Shown: piece after piece, positions 44,396 through 52,656 of the stretch
Position numbering within the stretch: position 1 is the first letter of the stretch
Layout: every line of letters starts with the position of its first letter
From: a virus
Reading direction: 5' to 3' (one strand)
Virus record (IMG/VR): IMGVR_UViG_3300049893_002244
Location: 1 to 52,656 of that record
DNA length: 52,656 bases
Notes under the pieces: generated by a model
Seen by the model: the letters and a program-made list of their open reading frames with translations, nothing else
Database searches by the model: none
What the model was told of the DNA's origin: nothing
Translations under genes and position numbers: made by a program

Positions 44396-47300
44396 ATGTC
44401 TAACCAGAAAATTACAGACCTAAACAGACTTGTCGTGGGCAACGTGGTTGCCGGTGACTTGATTCCAATCGTTGACGTAAGCGCAACCAGCAGCGCGACC
44501 GGCGAGACCAAGGCCATCACAGTTGAGCAATTGGGTCAGTATATGGCTTCGGGTGGGTTCTTTGAATGGAACATGCCACAACAGTCGTTCCAAAATGCGA
44601 ACGGCTTGCGCTTCACCGGTTCTGCTTCCAACGTCTCCTTGAACGACCGCTGTTACTCAAGCTTCCCGATGCAGGGCAATGAATATACCCTGATGGTTCG
44701 CGCCGCCATCCCTGAAAACTTTTTTGCTACCTCATCCCAGCGCGTTCTTTTTGGTCTCGGTGAAAGCGCATATGACCTGACGAGCAACGGAAACCAGTCT
44801 TTCATCGGTGTGAGAAACAATGACCTCGTTGGATATATCAGCGGCTTGCCAGCCTATCTCACCAGTTCCAATTTTGTGACGAACAATCAGAGTCACGCTT
44901 TTGAGGCGGTGATGACAGTGAATCGTGGCACAGCCTCGCTTTACATCAACGGTGATTTTGTTACCAGTGGCAGCGGATATGTTGGCACCACCAGTTCATT
45001 CGCCGTGATGGGCAACGGCGTTGAAATCGGACCAAACATCGACTGCACAATTTACGAAGCACATGTCTTCAACATTGCTCTTGCTCCAAGCGCAGTGAAA
45101 TCAATGTTCTATTCCGGCGTTAACTGTGCCAGCGGTCAATTGATTTCTTCTTACCTCTCCGAGAATCTCAATCCGGGTCCAACTCAATGGCTCGACGCCG
45201 TGGGCACGAATCATATGCTCATCCCGACCGGCAGCAATGTTCGCGCAACCAATCCAAGCAAGAGATTCCAGCTGTATTTCAAGCAGAGTGGTTCCGGTTA
45301 TCTTGGCAACGGCACAAAGCGGGACGTGTTGCCAGACAATTACGTTTTGACCGAATGCTTCCTGTATACCACGGGTTCCGCACTGCTCACCATCGGCACC
45401 AGCGCATCGGTTGCTCCATATGGTGCATCTGGTGTTGGTTCTTGGCGCGATAACCGCGTTGGTCTTGTCAATGCCATCTTCAATCGCAACAATCTTCCTC
45501 TGACCGAGTTCGGCGTGGCTCACACCGAAAAGAGCATCTATACTTTCCTCAGTTCCAGCAACGCTCCATGCACATTCAGCTTTGTGGGCTATGTTTCGGA
45601 ATACGGTCCATTGTATTACACCCCACCAGCACCGGTTATCACAAGCAGTCTGCTACTCAATGGCGAAGTGAACGGCGCATTCAATTATCAGATTGGCGCA
45701 ACAAACGCACCAACCCGCTACAGCGCAAGCGGATTCACGTGGGGCAGTATCGGCATCAACCCAACAACGGGCACACTCACCGGCACCAACTACGGCGCTG
45801 CTGGAACATATTACGGTTTCGTGTTCGCTTCAAATCTTTACGGCACAGGTAGTGCGGCAGTCACCATGTCTTTGGTTCCGCAACCTACCCCAACTCCGAC
45901 CCCGACGGTCACGCCAACCCCAACACCAACGTCTACCCCGACGCCAACTCCAACGGTCACGCCAACACCAACCCCGACCGTTACTCCAACACCAACCCCA
46001 ACCGTTACTCCAACACCAACGGTCACAATTGGGCCAACCCCAACCCCAACTCCAACGCCGACGCCAACCCCAACACCTTCTGGTGCTACATTGGCCAGTG
46101 TGCGCAGTTTCGTGGATGGCTTCGAAGCTGGTATCACTGGCTCGGTTGCTGGAAACACCGTCACTCTCACCGCGCTGGTCACGGATGCAACTCATACCGT
46201 GTCACTCATCACCATGACCATCTCTGGTCCAACTTCCCAAACTTGGAACTACAGTGGCGGTGCCTTGACTTACAGTGGTAATGACATCACGAAGAATGAA
46301 TCCTTCACGTTCACCACGGCTGGAACATACACCCTCAACGTCACCGGCATCAACGTGGCGGGAGCCAACTATGCTTCGTCGATTCAAATCAACGTTGCTT
46401 CGGCTCCTACTCCGACCCCAACGCCGACGCCAACCCCAACTCCGACCCCAACACCGGTCGCTGACTTGACCTACACCTCGGCAGACTATGTTGGCTGGAT
46501 TTACAGTTCCGGTTGGTATTACGGCACGCGCTACGCGAACAACTTCAACGCTGGCTTCATCGTGAACGGTGCAGCCGGTGCAACCTCGGTTCAGGTTTAT
46601 GTCTGCGACGACGGCGCGGGCAATTTCCCATATCCGATGAACATCGTCATCACGGAAAATGGCTCGACCATCGCAAGCGCAACCGGCGTTACCGCAGCAC
46701 AAACCTTCAATATCAGCACGTCTGAATTGGAAGACGGTAAGTCTTACAACGTGGCCGTCACCTTCAACGGAAGCCCGAACAGCGCAGTCAAGTGTCGCGT
46801 TTCGACTTCTATCACCGCTGGTTCTGGTAAGTTCGTTGACTCCTCCCTCGCAACCTCTGGTCAAACCAGTGGACCAAGCGGCATGGGTTGGACCGATGGC
46901 TACATCACCATCCACGGAGCCCCAGCCGGATGCAATATCCCATATCTCAGCGTGGCCGACAACACCATTGGTGGTTACATGACGAGCAATAACACATACT
47001 ATCAGCGTTATTGGAATTTCAACGGCGACACAACAACGAGCCCGGCCTACAAGACCAACACCACACACGGCGGCGGCGATTTCAACATCAATGCTTCTTG
47101 GAACATGCAGGGTGCCACGAGCTTCGAACTCGGTATCTCGCGCTATGCTCCACCAAATCCATCTACTCCTAACTACACCCTGACAACGAACACGTCTGGT
47201 GACGGAAGTGTGACGGCTGGTGGCACCTATGCGGCTGGCACGACCCACGTCTTGGTGGCAACCGAAGGCAGCGACTTCTGGGATGGTTGGAATTCGACCG

Positions 47301-47401
47301 GCACCGGTATCAACAATACCGTTATCACGAACGACACGTCACAGACCGTCACGGTGTTCATGGACGGCAACCGCACTGTCACCGCGATGTTCTCGCCATA
47401 A
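44396..47401 (+). CDS. giant tail-fibre-like protein with LamG-like part and Thr-Pro linkers, 1001 aa
   Basis: The start [45 protein letters not shown] is the tail-fibre attachment pattern. The next 400 residues align by eye with the gene at 42118 (LamG-like body; [27 protein letters not shown]). Then come a putative-Ig part ([20 protein letters not shown]), Thr-Pro linkers (45886-46083, 46399-46458), an Ig-like module, a beta domain and a C-terminal InlB-type repeat ([29 protein letters not shown]). Largest gene in the window. Confidence 0.8.
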   Translation: MSNQKITDLNRLVVGNVVAGDLIPIVDVSATSSATGETKAITVEQLGQYMASGGFFEWNMPQQSFQNANGLRFTGSASNVSLNDRCYSSFPMQGNEYTLMVRAAIPENFFATSSQRVLFGLGESAYDLTSNGNQSFIGVRNNDLVGYISGLPAYLTSSNFVTNNQSHAFEAVMTVNRGTASLYINGDFVTSGSGYVGTTSSFAVMGNGVEIGPNIDCTIYEAHVFNIALAPSAVKSMFYSGVNCASGQLISSYLSENLNPGPTQWLDAVGTNHMLIPTGSNVRATNPSKRFQLYFKQSGSGYLGNGTKRDVLPDNYVLTECFLYTTGSALLTIGTSASVAPYGASGVGSWRDNRVGLVNAIFNRNNLPLTEFGVAHTEKSIYTFLSSSNAPCTFSFVGYVSEYGPLYYTPPAPVITSSLLLNGEVNGAFNYQIGATNAPTRYSASGFTWGSIGINPTTGTLTGTNYGAAGTYYGFVFASNLYGTGSAAVTMSLVPQPTPTPTPTVTPTPTPTSTPTPTPTVTPTPTPTVTPTPTPTVTPTPTVTIGPTPTPTPTPTPTPTPSGATLASVRSFVDGFEAGITGSVAGNTVTLTALVTDATHTVSLITMTISGPTSQTWNYSGGALTYSGNDITKNESFTFTTAGTYTLNVTGINVAGANYASSIQINVASAPTPTPTPTPTPTPTPTPVADLTYTSADYVGWIYSSGWYYGTRYANNFNAGFIVNGAAGATSVQVYVCDDGAGNFPYPMNIVITENGSTIASATGVTAAQTFNISTSELEDGKSYNVAVTFNGSPNSAVKCRVSTSITAGSGKFVDSSLATSGQTSGPSGMGWTDGYITIHGAPAGCNIPYLSVADNTIGGYMTSNNTYYQRYWNFNGDTTTSPAYKTNTTHGGGDFNINASWNMQGATSFELGISRYAPPNPSTPNYTLTTNTSGDGSVTAGGTYAAGTTHVLVATEGSDFWDGWNSTGTGINNTVITNDTSQTVTVFMDGNRTVTAMFSP
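45886..46083 (+). repeat. CCNACN tandem repeats coding a Thr-Pro linker (44396 gene)
   Basis: Long run of Thr-Pro with TVTP and STPTP variants and one IGP break. Confidence 0.85.
46399..46458 (+). repeat. second Thr-Pro repeat of the 44396 gene
   Basis: Thr-Pro dipeptides, coded by CCNACN units. Confidence 0.85.
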
Positions 47402-47447
47402 GATTTGGCCGAGTTATTTTACTTGGCCATTTCTTATTTTTAACTTG

Positions 47448-47479
47448 TATATATAGAAAACTAGTCTATATAACAGGTT
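47448..47479 (+). promoter_or_regulatory. late-type promoter region for the glycosyltransferase block
   Basis: TATATATA (47448-47455) and TATATAA (47467-47473, 6 nt before the ATG at 47480). Confidence 0.5.
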
Positions 47480-48691
47480 ATGAGTAATCGCAAAATCTTC
47501 GTTCAAATCGCGTCTTATCGCGACCCCGAGTTGCTTCCAACAATTCGTGACTGTATCACCAAGGCTGCAAAGCCGGAACTTCTCACCTTCGGCATTTGCT
47601 GGCAACGTGATGAAAACGAAACAATGGCTGAATTCGCCAGTGACCCACGTTTCACCATTTTGGATATTCCGTGGCAGCAGAGCAAAGGTCTTTGCTGGGC
47701 TCGCAGCCTGATTCAACCGATGTGGAAGGGTGAAGAGTATACCCTTCAGCTTGACTCACACCATCGCTTCTTGCAAAACTGGGACGAAGAGCTTATCGAA
47801 ATGATGCGACTCACCGGCAGTCCGAAGCCAATTGTGGGCTCATACGCTGGCATGTATTCTCCCAAAGAGAACAAGCTGCTCAACGTTGACCCATACAAGA
47901 TGGTTCCGTCCAATTTCACGGAAGGCGGCACGATTCTTTTCTATCCTCACAGCATCGCTGGTTGGGAAAATCTCAAGAAGCCAATCCGCGCCCGCTTTGT
48001 CAGCGGTCACTATTTCTTCACCATCGGTCAACACTGTCAGGAATACAAGTATGACCCGAACATCTACTTCGCGGGCGACGAAATCAGCTTGAGCATTCGT
48101 TCGTTCACGCTCGGTTATGATTTGTTCCATCCCCACAAAACCATCATCTGGCACGAATATACCCGCGAAGGCCGCACAAAGCACTGGTCAGACCATGACC
48201 AAAAGCTGAAAGAGCAGGGGTTGACTGAACTCACTTGGTATGAGCGCGACGTGGCATCCAAGCGCCGTTTGCGTCACATGCTTCGTGAAGAAGACAACAA
48301 CATCGACCTCACGATTTACGGTCTCGGCACCGTTCGCACCCACCACGACTATGAGTTGTATGCTGGTATCGATTTTGCCAAACGCAAACTGCATCCTCGT
48401 TCTATCCTTGGCGACGAGCCACCAATCAACGATACCACCGATTGGGCCAAGCTTGAGGAAAAAGAATACAGTTACACCCTGACCCTGCCTCCACTCGCTG
48501 ACCAGAACATCAAGTTCATTTACGTTGGCGTGGAATCTCAGCACGGTCGCGTGCTTTTCCGCCAAGACCTCGCCGCTTACACCCCAACCCATGATGTAAA
48601 ATTCAAGTCATTCGATGAACCAAAAAAGTGGGTATTCTGGCCGCATGGCACTGATGGGCAATGGAAGAACCGGGTAGATACTCCGCTCTGA
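47480..48691 (+). CDS. GlcNAc-transferase-type glycosyltransferase (GT60/PF11397-like), 403 aa
   Basis: IFVQIASYRDPELLPTI (6-22), FGICWQ, WQQSKGLCWAR (65-75), YTLQLDSHHRF (87-97; Asp92-Ser-His94 as the DXD-type metal site), RFVSGHYFFTIG, YDPNIYFAGDEISLSIR and the later W-H-Y-E-R/KHWSDHD are the hallmarks of the family that includes the Skp1 hydroxyproline GlcNAc-transferase. The C-terminal 130 residues are extra. First of four glycosyltransferase genes directly after the Thr-Pro-rich fibre genes. Confidence 0.85.
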   Translation: MSNRKIFVQIASYRDPELLPTIRDCITKAAKPELLTFGICWQRDENETMAEFASDPRFTILDIPWQQSKGLCWARSLIQPMWKGEEYTLQLDSHHRFLQNWDEELIEMMRLTGSPKPIVGSYAGMYSPKENKLLNVDPYKMVPSNFTEGGTILFYPHSIAGWENLKKPIRARFVSGHYFFTIGQHCQEYKYDPNIYFAGDEISLSIRSFTLGYDLFHPHKTIIWHEYTREGRTKHWSDHDQKLKEQGLTELTWYERDVASKRRLRHMLREEDNNIDLTIYGLGTVRTHHDYELYAGIDFAKRKLHPRSILGDEPPINDTTDWAKLEEKEYSYTLTLPPLADQNIKFIYVGVESQHGRVLFRQDLAAYTPTHDVKFKSFDEPKKWVFWPHGTDGQWKNRVDTPL

Positions 48692-49440
48692 TGAACGAAA
48701 AATTCCTCATCATCCTCTTCTATTATAACCGCCCAAACCTAGTCAAATACGGACTAAACAGCGTCAAGGGACAAGCATACACCAACTGGGAGATTGCGTT
48801 CATTGATGATGGTTCTGAGACTCCGGGTGAACCCATCGCACGTGAAGTTCTTGGTGCAGACGCACACAAAGCCAAGTTTTATCGCATCAACGACACGATA
48901 GAAGAGAAGATGAAGAGAAACGGCGTCAACGGTTCTCTCATGGGCAAGTATGCCAATGAAGCTATCGCCGCCAGCAACGCGGATTATGTTTTCATGCTCT
49001 GCGACGACGATTCGCTTTATGGCGACTATCTTGCCAATCTGAGGCGCTGGTTTCTGGAACATCCCTCAAAAAACTACGTTTACAGCCACATCAAGCAATA
49101 TAATCCGCCCGCAGAGATTCCAGTGGAACCGCTCGAATTCAGGAATCACACTCTGAACAAAACGGGCACCATTCACCCATACTATGCGCTGGATATGTCT
49201 CAAATCGCTTGGCGGCGCAAGGCATTCATTGACTCCAAGATTGAGTTCCCATATCCATTCACGGTGAACATTGACGCGGAAGTGTTCTTGCAGATGGCAA
49301 GAGAATGGGGGCATGTCGATTTCTCCGGGTTCATTGGACAATACAAGGCCATCCACCTTGACAATCTCAGTCATCGCATGGGCAATGTTATCGGAAAGAG
49401 GCAACAAACAACTCACGTATACGAAATAGGAACAAAATAA
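48691..49440 (+). CDS. GT-A family 2 glycosyltransferase, 249 aa
   Basis: IILFYYNRPNLVKYGLNSVKGQ, WEIAFIDDGS (33-42) and FMLCDDDSLY (about 100) are the nucleotide-sugar and DXD metal signatures of GT2 enzymes. Starts at ATG 48691 in an ATGA overlap; an in-frame ATG at 48661 would overlap further. Unknown sugar donor. Confidence 0.85.
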   Translation: MNEKFLIILFYYNRPNLVKYGLNSVKGQAYTNWEIAFIDDGSETPGEPIAREVLGADAHKAKFYRINDTIEEKMKRNGVNGSLMGKYANEAIAASNADYVFMLCDDDSLYGDYLANLRRWFLEHPSKNYVYSHIKQYNPPAEIPVEPLEFRNHTLNKTGTIHPYYALDMSQIAWRRKAFIDSKIEFPYPFTVNIDAEVFLQMAREWGHVDFSGFIGQYKAIHLDNLSHRMGNVIGKRQQTTHVYEIGTK

Positions 49441-49441
49441 C

Positions 49442-50461
49442 ATGACAGAACTATGGTTTTACAGTGGTCGGGTGGGAAATTGCATGTTCATGCACGCATT
49501 CACGCGCATCGTTGCCGACGCGCTTGGCACCGCCGTCAATATTCCCAAGGGCACGGAAATAACCGAATTCCCTCTTATCGCTGAAGCCACCAAGGACGTG
49601 GCCAAACATGACGACAAATTCACGATGAACGAGCATCTGCCACAGAACGTTCGCACGATAGTCCACGACAACGACAACATGGCGTGGTTTATCGACCCAC
49701 ATTTTCAGGGCAAGAAGGTCGAGAAATATTCCGACATCATCACGGTCAAGAAAATCTTGGACACCCCGGATATCCACAAAAAGTGGCTGGTTCTTCTCGG
49801 CAATTTCGAAATCGGAGACAACTATCACGCATATCGCAACAAGCTCAAAGCTTGGTATAAGTTCCCAGAAATCGACATGAGCAAGTTTGAGTTTTTCAAG
49901 CTGCACCCGGACCTTGGCACAAGAAACTGGTTTAACCGTTACGAGTTTGATGGTAATATTCATCCCGACGACCTTGTTATTTCTCTGCGCTTGGAAGACT
50001 ATACCAACGACCAGAACAAGGACCGTTTGCTTGGTTTCGATTTCTTCAAGATTGTCCTTGAGAGCCGCAAGTGGAATCGCGTGTTCATCATTACCAACCC
50101 GGGTAGCATTGGGCACAACAACCAATATCAGTATCTCAAGGAGTTCTATCCATACGACCCAATTTTTGTGCGCATTTACGACCGCCCGATTATGTCGATG
50201 GCCTTCGGTGCGAAGTTTCAGCATATCGCCATCTCGCAGAGCACATATTCGTGGTGGGTAGCATTCTTGTCAGACGCCAAGACGGTTTACTATCCAATGC
50301 CAATCACCGGCCCGTTCGCGCTAGGAGACATGAAATATCCTGCGTGCGACCTGCGTGTTCCTCTTTCTGAATGGAAGTATGTGGACTACGCCACAAGAAC
50401 GGTTCTTCCTGACGACTATTACAAGCGCATCGACTATACCAACCGCTCATGGAAAACCTAG
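49442..50461 (+). CDS. GT11-like (fucosyltransferase-type) glycosyltransferase, 339 aa
   Basis: GRVGNCMFMHAFTR (9-22; compare G-R-L-G-N-Q-M-F-Q), VISLRLEDY (about 178-186) and IAISQSTYSWWVAFLSDAKTVYYP (about 266-290; compare S-N-S-T-F-S-W-W) are the GT11/alpha-1,2-fucosyltransferase motifs. It may add fucose or a related sugar. One base after the preceding stop, then a 13-nt overlap with the next gene. Confidence 0.75.
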   Translation: MTELWFYSGRVGNCMFMHAFTRIVADALGTAVNIPKGTEITEFPLIAEATKDVAKHDDKFTMNEHLPQNVRTIVHDNDNMAWFIDPHFQGKKVEKYSDIITVKKILDTPDIHKKWLVLLGNFEIGDNYHAYRNKLKAWYKFPEIDMSKFEFFKLHPDLGTRNWFNRYEFDGNIHPDDLVISLRLEDYTNDQNKDRLLGFDFFKIVLESRKWNRVFIITNPGSIGHNNQYQYLKEFYPYDPIFVRIYDRPIMSMAFGAKFQHIAISQSTYSWWVAFLSDAKTVYYPMPITGPFALGDMKYPACDLRVPLSEWKYVDYATRTVLPDDYYKRIDYTNRSWKT

Positions 50462-51249
50462 AAATTCACACCCTGATTTGCAAACGCGATGTCAATCTGT
50501 GGATTGATACCATCAAGCTATTCAAGCACCACACCGGTTTGAATTTTCTCACCGTCGTTCATGAAGATGGCTCGTTTGATGACATGGACATACTCACGTT
50601 GTCAATGGCTATCCAACCATTGAAAATATGGCGCAGGAAGGATGCTGATGCTGCTGTGGCTCCACTGCTCATCAACCATCCACACTGCTTCCATTTCCGC
50701 TTCGCGGCCCATCATACCATTTTCAGAATCAAGTTGTTTGACCCATTCCTGCTTTCTGAAAGCGGTCGAGTGATTCAGATGGACGCAGACATTCTTTTCT
50801 GCCGTCGCCCCGAAGCATTGCTTGATTGCGTTCGCCGTGGAGTTGGTTTCTATTTCCGCGACACGTGGTCTGCTTACTGCGTTCCATTCCGCGATGAAGA
50901 CAACGACACAACGATTCGACGCAACATCAATGCGGGCATGACTTTCTTTCCGTCCAAGAGCCACTTCTCACTTGACGAAGTTGAAAAATGTTTGGAGATA
51001 TTATATCGCCACGGTTCTCGTGGAGCCACTCACCCGTTCTTGGAACAAAATTGCATCGCGTATCTAATCAGCCGTCAGTTAGAAAAAGGCATCAATTTTT
51101 CTCAATTGCCACACCCGGACTATTGCATTCCCACATTTGGTGAGTTTCGTCCAGAACACGGCTGCGTTGCTCTTCATTTGAATAGCTCGCCGCTCGTTGG
51201 TAAATTCAAGGACGCCCACTACCAACACGAACTCAGCAAGATTCGCTGA
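50449..51249 (+). CDS. GT8-like glycosyltransferase, 266 aa
   Basis: GRVIQMDADILFCRRP (106-121) has the DXD motif (Asp112-Ala-Asp114) of retaining GT-A enzymes such as GT8, and RRNINAGMTFFPS corresponds to the conserved N-x-G region after it. C-terminal HLNSSPLVGKFK is consistent with the lid. The 13-nt overlap with the previous gene implies coupled translation. Confidence 0.75.
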   Translation: MENLEIHTLICKRDVNLWIDTIKLFKHHTGLNFLTVVHEDGSFDDMDILTLSMAIQPLKIWRRKDADAAVAPLLINHPHCFHFRFAAHHTIFRIKLFDPFLLSESGRVIQMDADILFCRRPEALLDCVRRGVGFYFRDTWSAYCVPFRDEDNDTTIRRNINAGMTFFPSKSHFSLDEVEKCLEILYRHGSRGATHPFLEQNCIAYLISRQLEKGINFSQLPHPDYCIPTFGEFRPEHGCVALHLNSSPLVGKFKDAHYQHELSKIR

Positions 51250-51260
51250 GTTCTTATAGA

Positions 51261-51295
51261 TTGACTTTTGTTTGTGTGCTCCCTACACATAAGGG
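51261..51295 (+). promoter_or_regulatory. early-type promoter for the 51296 operon
   Basis: TTGACT, 17 nt, TACACA; 35 nt from first T to ATG. The spacer lacks the ATAAAA core of the other units. AAGGG precedes the ATG. Confidence 0.6.
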
Positions 51296-51733
51296 ATGAC
51301 AAATATCTATTCGCAGTTGTCCCGGGCATCAAAAGGCGTGATACAATCGCTAGAAAAACAAGGCTGGGAATTCTTGGACGACTCTTGGGAGTATATTCGC
51401 AAGGGCGACGAATACAAGGATGTTCGTTTCAAGAGCCCGAACATGAGACGATTCGCGAGTATACCAGAACGCCATTGGAAAGAAGTCTCTTTGGAATATC
51501 TCTTGGAGCGCGAAGCGCACCACGCTGCGAACGACTGGGCCAGCGACGTGTTTCATTATACGAGCGTTGTCACCAATCCAGTCACAAAGGAATTGAAAGA
51601 ACATTTCTTGAAAACGAAGAACAGCAAATTTTCCCCGCTATATGCCTCTTCCGCCGAATTTGATGTAAAGGTTTCTCCGAACATCGCCAACAACACCCCC
51701 AGAAAAGTCAAAGTGACAATTGAAATCATATGA
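51296..51733 (+). CDS. hypothetical protein, 145 aa
   Basis: Soluble, charged; no recognised motif. ATGA overlap with the HD-domain gene. Confidence 0.65.
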   Translation: MTNIYSQLSRASKGVIQSLEKQGWEFLDDSWEYIRKGDEYKDVRFKSPNMRRFASIPERHWKEVSLEYLLEREAHHAANDWASDVFHYTSVVTNPVTKELKEHFLKTKNSKFSPLYASSAEFDVKVSPNIANNTPRKVKVTIEII

Positions 51734-52434
51734 GTTACAACTTCCATAATGGACACGTATTGAACGAAAACCAAATTCAAGAGAACTACAACTACTTCCT
51801 TGAGTTTTTGAAAACAAGCTTCAAAGGCGAACGCCTCGAAGGCTTGCTTCACATGTATAGCGAAAACGAGCTTGGCTTGTCTCTCGCAACTGCGCCAGCC
51901 TCATCCTATCTTCATTTCCACCATGCGTGGGAGGGTGGTTATCTCCAACACGTGTTGCACGTTGAACGAGCATCTCGTGGCGTGGCCAAACTTTATGCGG
52001 CCATCGGCGGCGAAGCCAGTTTCACAGACGAAGAGCGCATCTTCGCCGCACTGCACCACGACCTTGGTAAGCTTGGTGACGTTGAAAGCGGTCCCCAATA
52101 CATTCCAAACACGAGCGAGTGGCACGTCAAAAACCGTGGCGAAATCTACAAGTTCAATCCCAAGTTGCAATTCATGACAGTTCCAGACCGTGCCCTGTTC
52201 CAGCTTCAAAAGTATGGCATCAAAGTCACGATGGCAGAAACGCTGGGCATCAAGCTCGCAGATGGTCTGTATGACGAAGCTTCCCACGACTACTTTATCA
52301 CCAAGAACAGCGACCAGAACCTCAAAACCAATCTGCCGTATGTTCTCCACGTTTCAGACCTTCTCGCTTGTCGTGCTGAACACGATGAATGGAAGCGTTT
52401 GAATTCATCCGAAAACCTAAAGGATATCGAATGA
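51730..52434 (+). CDS. HD-domain phosphohydrolase-like protein, 234 aa
   Basis: HFHHAWEGGYLQHVLHV (62-78) with AALHHDLGKLGD (106-117) carries the metal-binding His...His-Asp pattern of the HD superfamily; a later Asp (HVSDLLACR) completes it. HD enzymes hydrolyse phosphates of nucleotides or cyclic dinucleotides. Whether this one is a dNTPase, an anti-signalling nuclease or other is not shown. Coupled to both neighbours. Confidence 0.8.
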   Translation: MSYNFHNGHVLNENQIQENYNYFLEFLKTSFKGERLEGLLHMYSENELGLSLATAPASSYLHFHHAWEGGYLQHVLHVERASRGVAKLYAAIGGEASFTDEERIFAALHHDLGKLGDVESGPQYIPNTSEWHVKNRGEIYKFNPKLQFMTVPDRALFQLQKYGIKVTMAETLGIKLADGLYDEASHDYFITKNSDQNLKTNLPYVLHVSDLLACRAEHDEWKRLNSSENLKDIE

Positions 52435-52532
52435 GCAACTACAAATCGATAAAAAGAAATGTGAAGCAAATCGAGATGTTGATTCAATCTCTGGATTTTG
52501 AACTAGAATCCCGAGATTTGCAGGATTTGTAA
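52431..52532 (+). CDS. hypothetical protein, 33 aa
   Basis: A 33-codon helical frame (MSNYKSIKRNVKQIEMLIQS…) starting in an ATGA overlap with the HD gene. Short but in the style of the coupled genes here. Confidence 0.5.
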   Translation: MSNYKSIKRNVKQIEMLIQSLDFELESRDLQDL

Positions 52533-52619
52533 TTGGCAACCCGCGTTCAAGACATTGCTTACTTCGTCGATAAATTGAAGTTGGAAGCCAACCGACTCGC
52601 AAGAAACAACAAAGATTAA
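52533..52619 (+). CDS. possible 28-aa protein with TTG start
   Basis: A TTG start directly after the previous stop gives (L/M)ATRVQDIAYFVDKLKLEANRL…, a plausible amphipathic helix. The rare start codon and length make it uncertain. Confidence 0.35.
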   Translation: MATRVQDIAYFVDKLKLEANRLARNNKD

Positions 52620-52624
52620 CACAC

Positions 52625-52656
52625 ATGAAACTCAAACTGACACGACCCGAGGTCTA
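52625..52656 (+). CDS. start of a gene cut by the window end
   Basis: ATG followed by KLKLTRPEV in the same frame to the window edge, 5 nt after the preceding stop. Confidence 0.45.
   Translation, partial: MKLKLTRPEV

Noticed and set aside
45693-46217. Arg/Gln-rich and Val-Gly-rich alternative frames over the Thr-Pro repeats
   Set aside because: They result from reading the CCNACN repeats in other frames; the same happens at 35240-35539, 37039-37317 and 43278-43466.
46202-47248. 348-codon minus-strand frame inside the fibre gene
   Set aside because: Low-complexity antisense of a Thr-rich sequence; no start context and the + frame continues with fibre domains.
1-52656. CRISPR arrays, insertion sequences, attachment sites
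   Set aside because: No regularly spaced direct repeats, no transposase or integrase genes, and no tRNA-overlapping direct repeats were seen.

Overview
The window is a piece of a large double-stranded DNA bacteriophage genome. It has almost unbroken dense coding, dozens of very small unknown genes, phage tRNAs, an RNA ligase, a PhoH-like ATPase, and big repetitive fibre-like proteins followed by glycosyltransferases. No ribosomal, transposase, CRISPR or metabolic-operon genes were seen. The host cannot be named. Shine-Dalgarno sequences are nearly absent, which argues against a host that depends on them.

Positions 1-32183 look like the early/accessory region, with every gene on the + strand. 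It holds about 75 short genes: a SNF2-like helicase (2399), an RNA ligase (9217), a PD-(D/E)XK nuclease (12854), an HNH nuclease (16479), a NaeI-like nuclease (17106), two minimal kinase-like proteins (18067, 26161), a phosphoribosyltransferase (25419), many one- or two-helix membrane proteins, and many hypotheticals. Most genes or two- to four-gene operons have their own promoter: TTGACT or TTGACA, then an A/T core (TTTATAAAA), then a CANNNT box. The first T of the -35 box lies 34-35 nt before the ATG in about 36 cases, so transcripts should begin at or within a base or two of the start codon (leaderless mRNA).

Three intervals in this half are RNA loci, not protein loci. 5960-7480 holds a CAT-anticodon tRNA and a roughly 0.8-kb RNA rich in hairpins and GNRA loops, ending in a terminator. 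11413-11865 holds tRNA-Thr, tRNA-Glu and a further folded element. 12217-12850 is another folded RNA. Boxes resembling rRNA antitermination boxA (GTTCTTTGA, GTTCTTTAACA) occur at all three.

32184-32532 is a G/C-tract, hairpin-rich junction between convergent genes. From 32533 onward the genes look late: larger proteins, a second promoter type (TANNTATA 4-10 nt before the start codon, on both strands), a methyltransferase, four proteins with long Thr-Pro linkers (34679, 36894, 42118, 44396; probable tail fibres or surface decorations), two HExxH metallopeptidase-like genes, PhoH, and then four consecutive glycosyltransferases (47480-51249). An HD-domain protein follows and a gene is cut by the window end.

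My reading is that the early half makes host-takeover proteins and abundant stable RNAs. The late half makes adhesive virion proteins whose Thr-Pro linkers may be sugar-decorated by the adjacent glycosyltransferases. The leaderless promoter architecture, the large RNAs with boxA-like leaders, and the Thr-Pro fibre/glycosyltransferase island are the three most unusual aspects.
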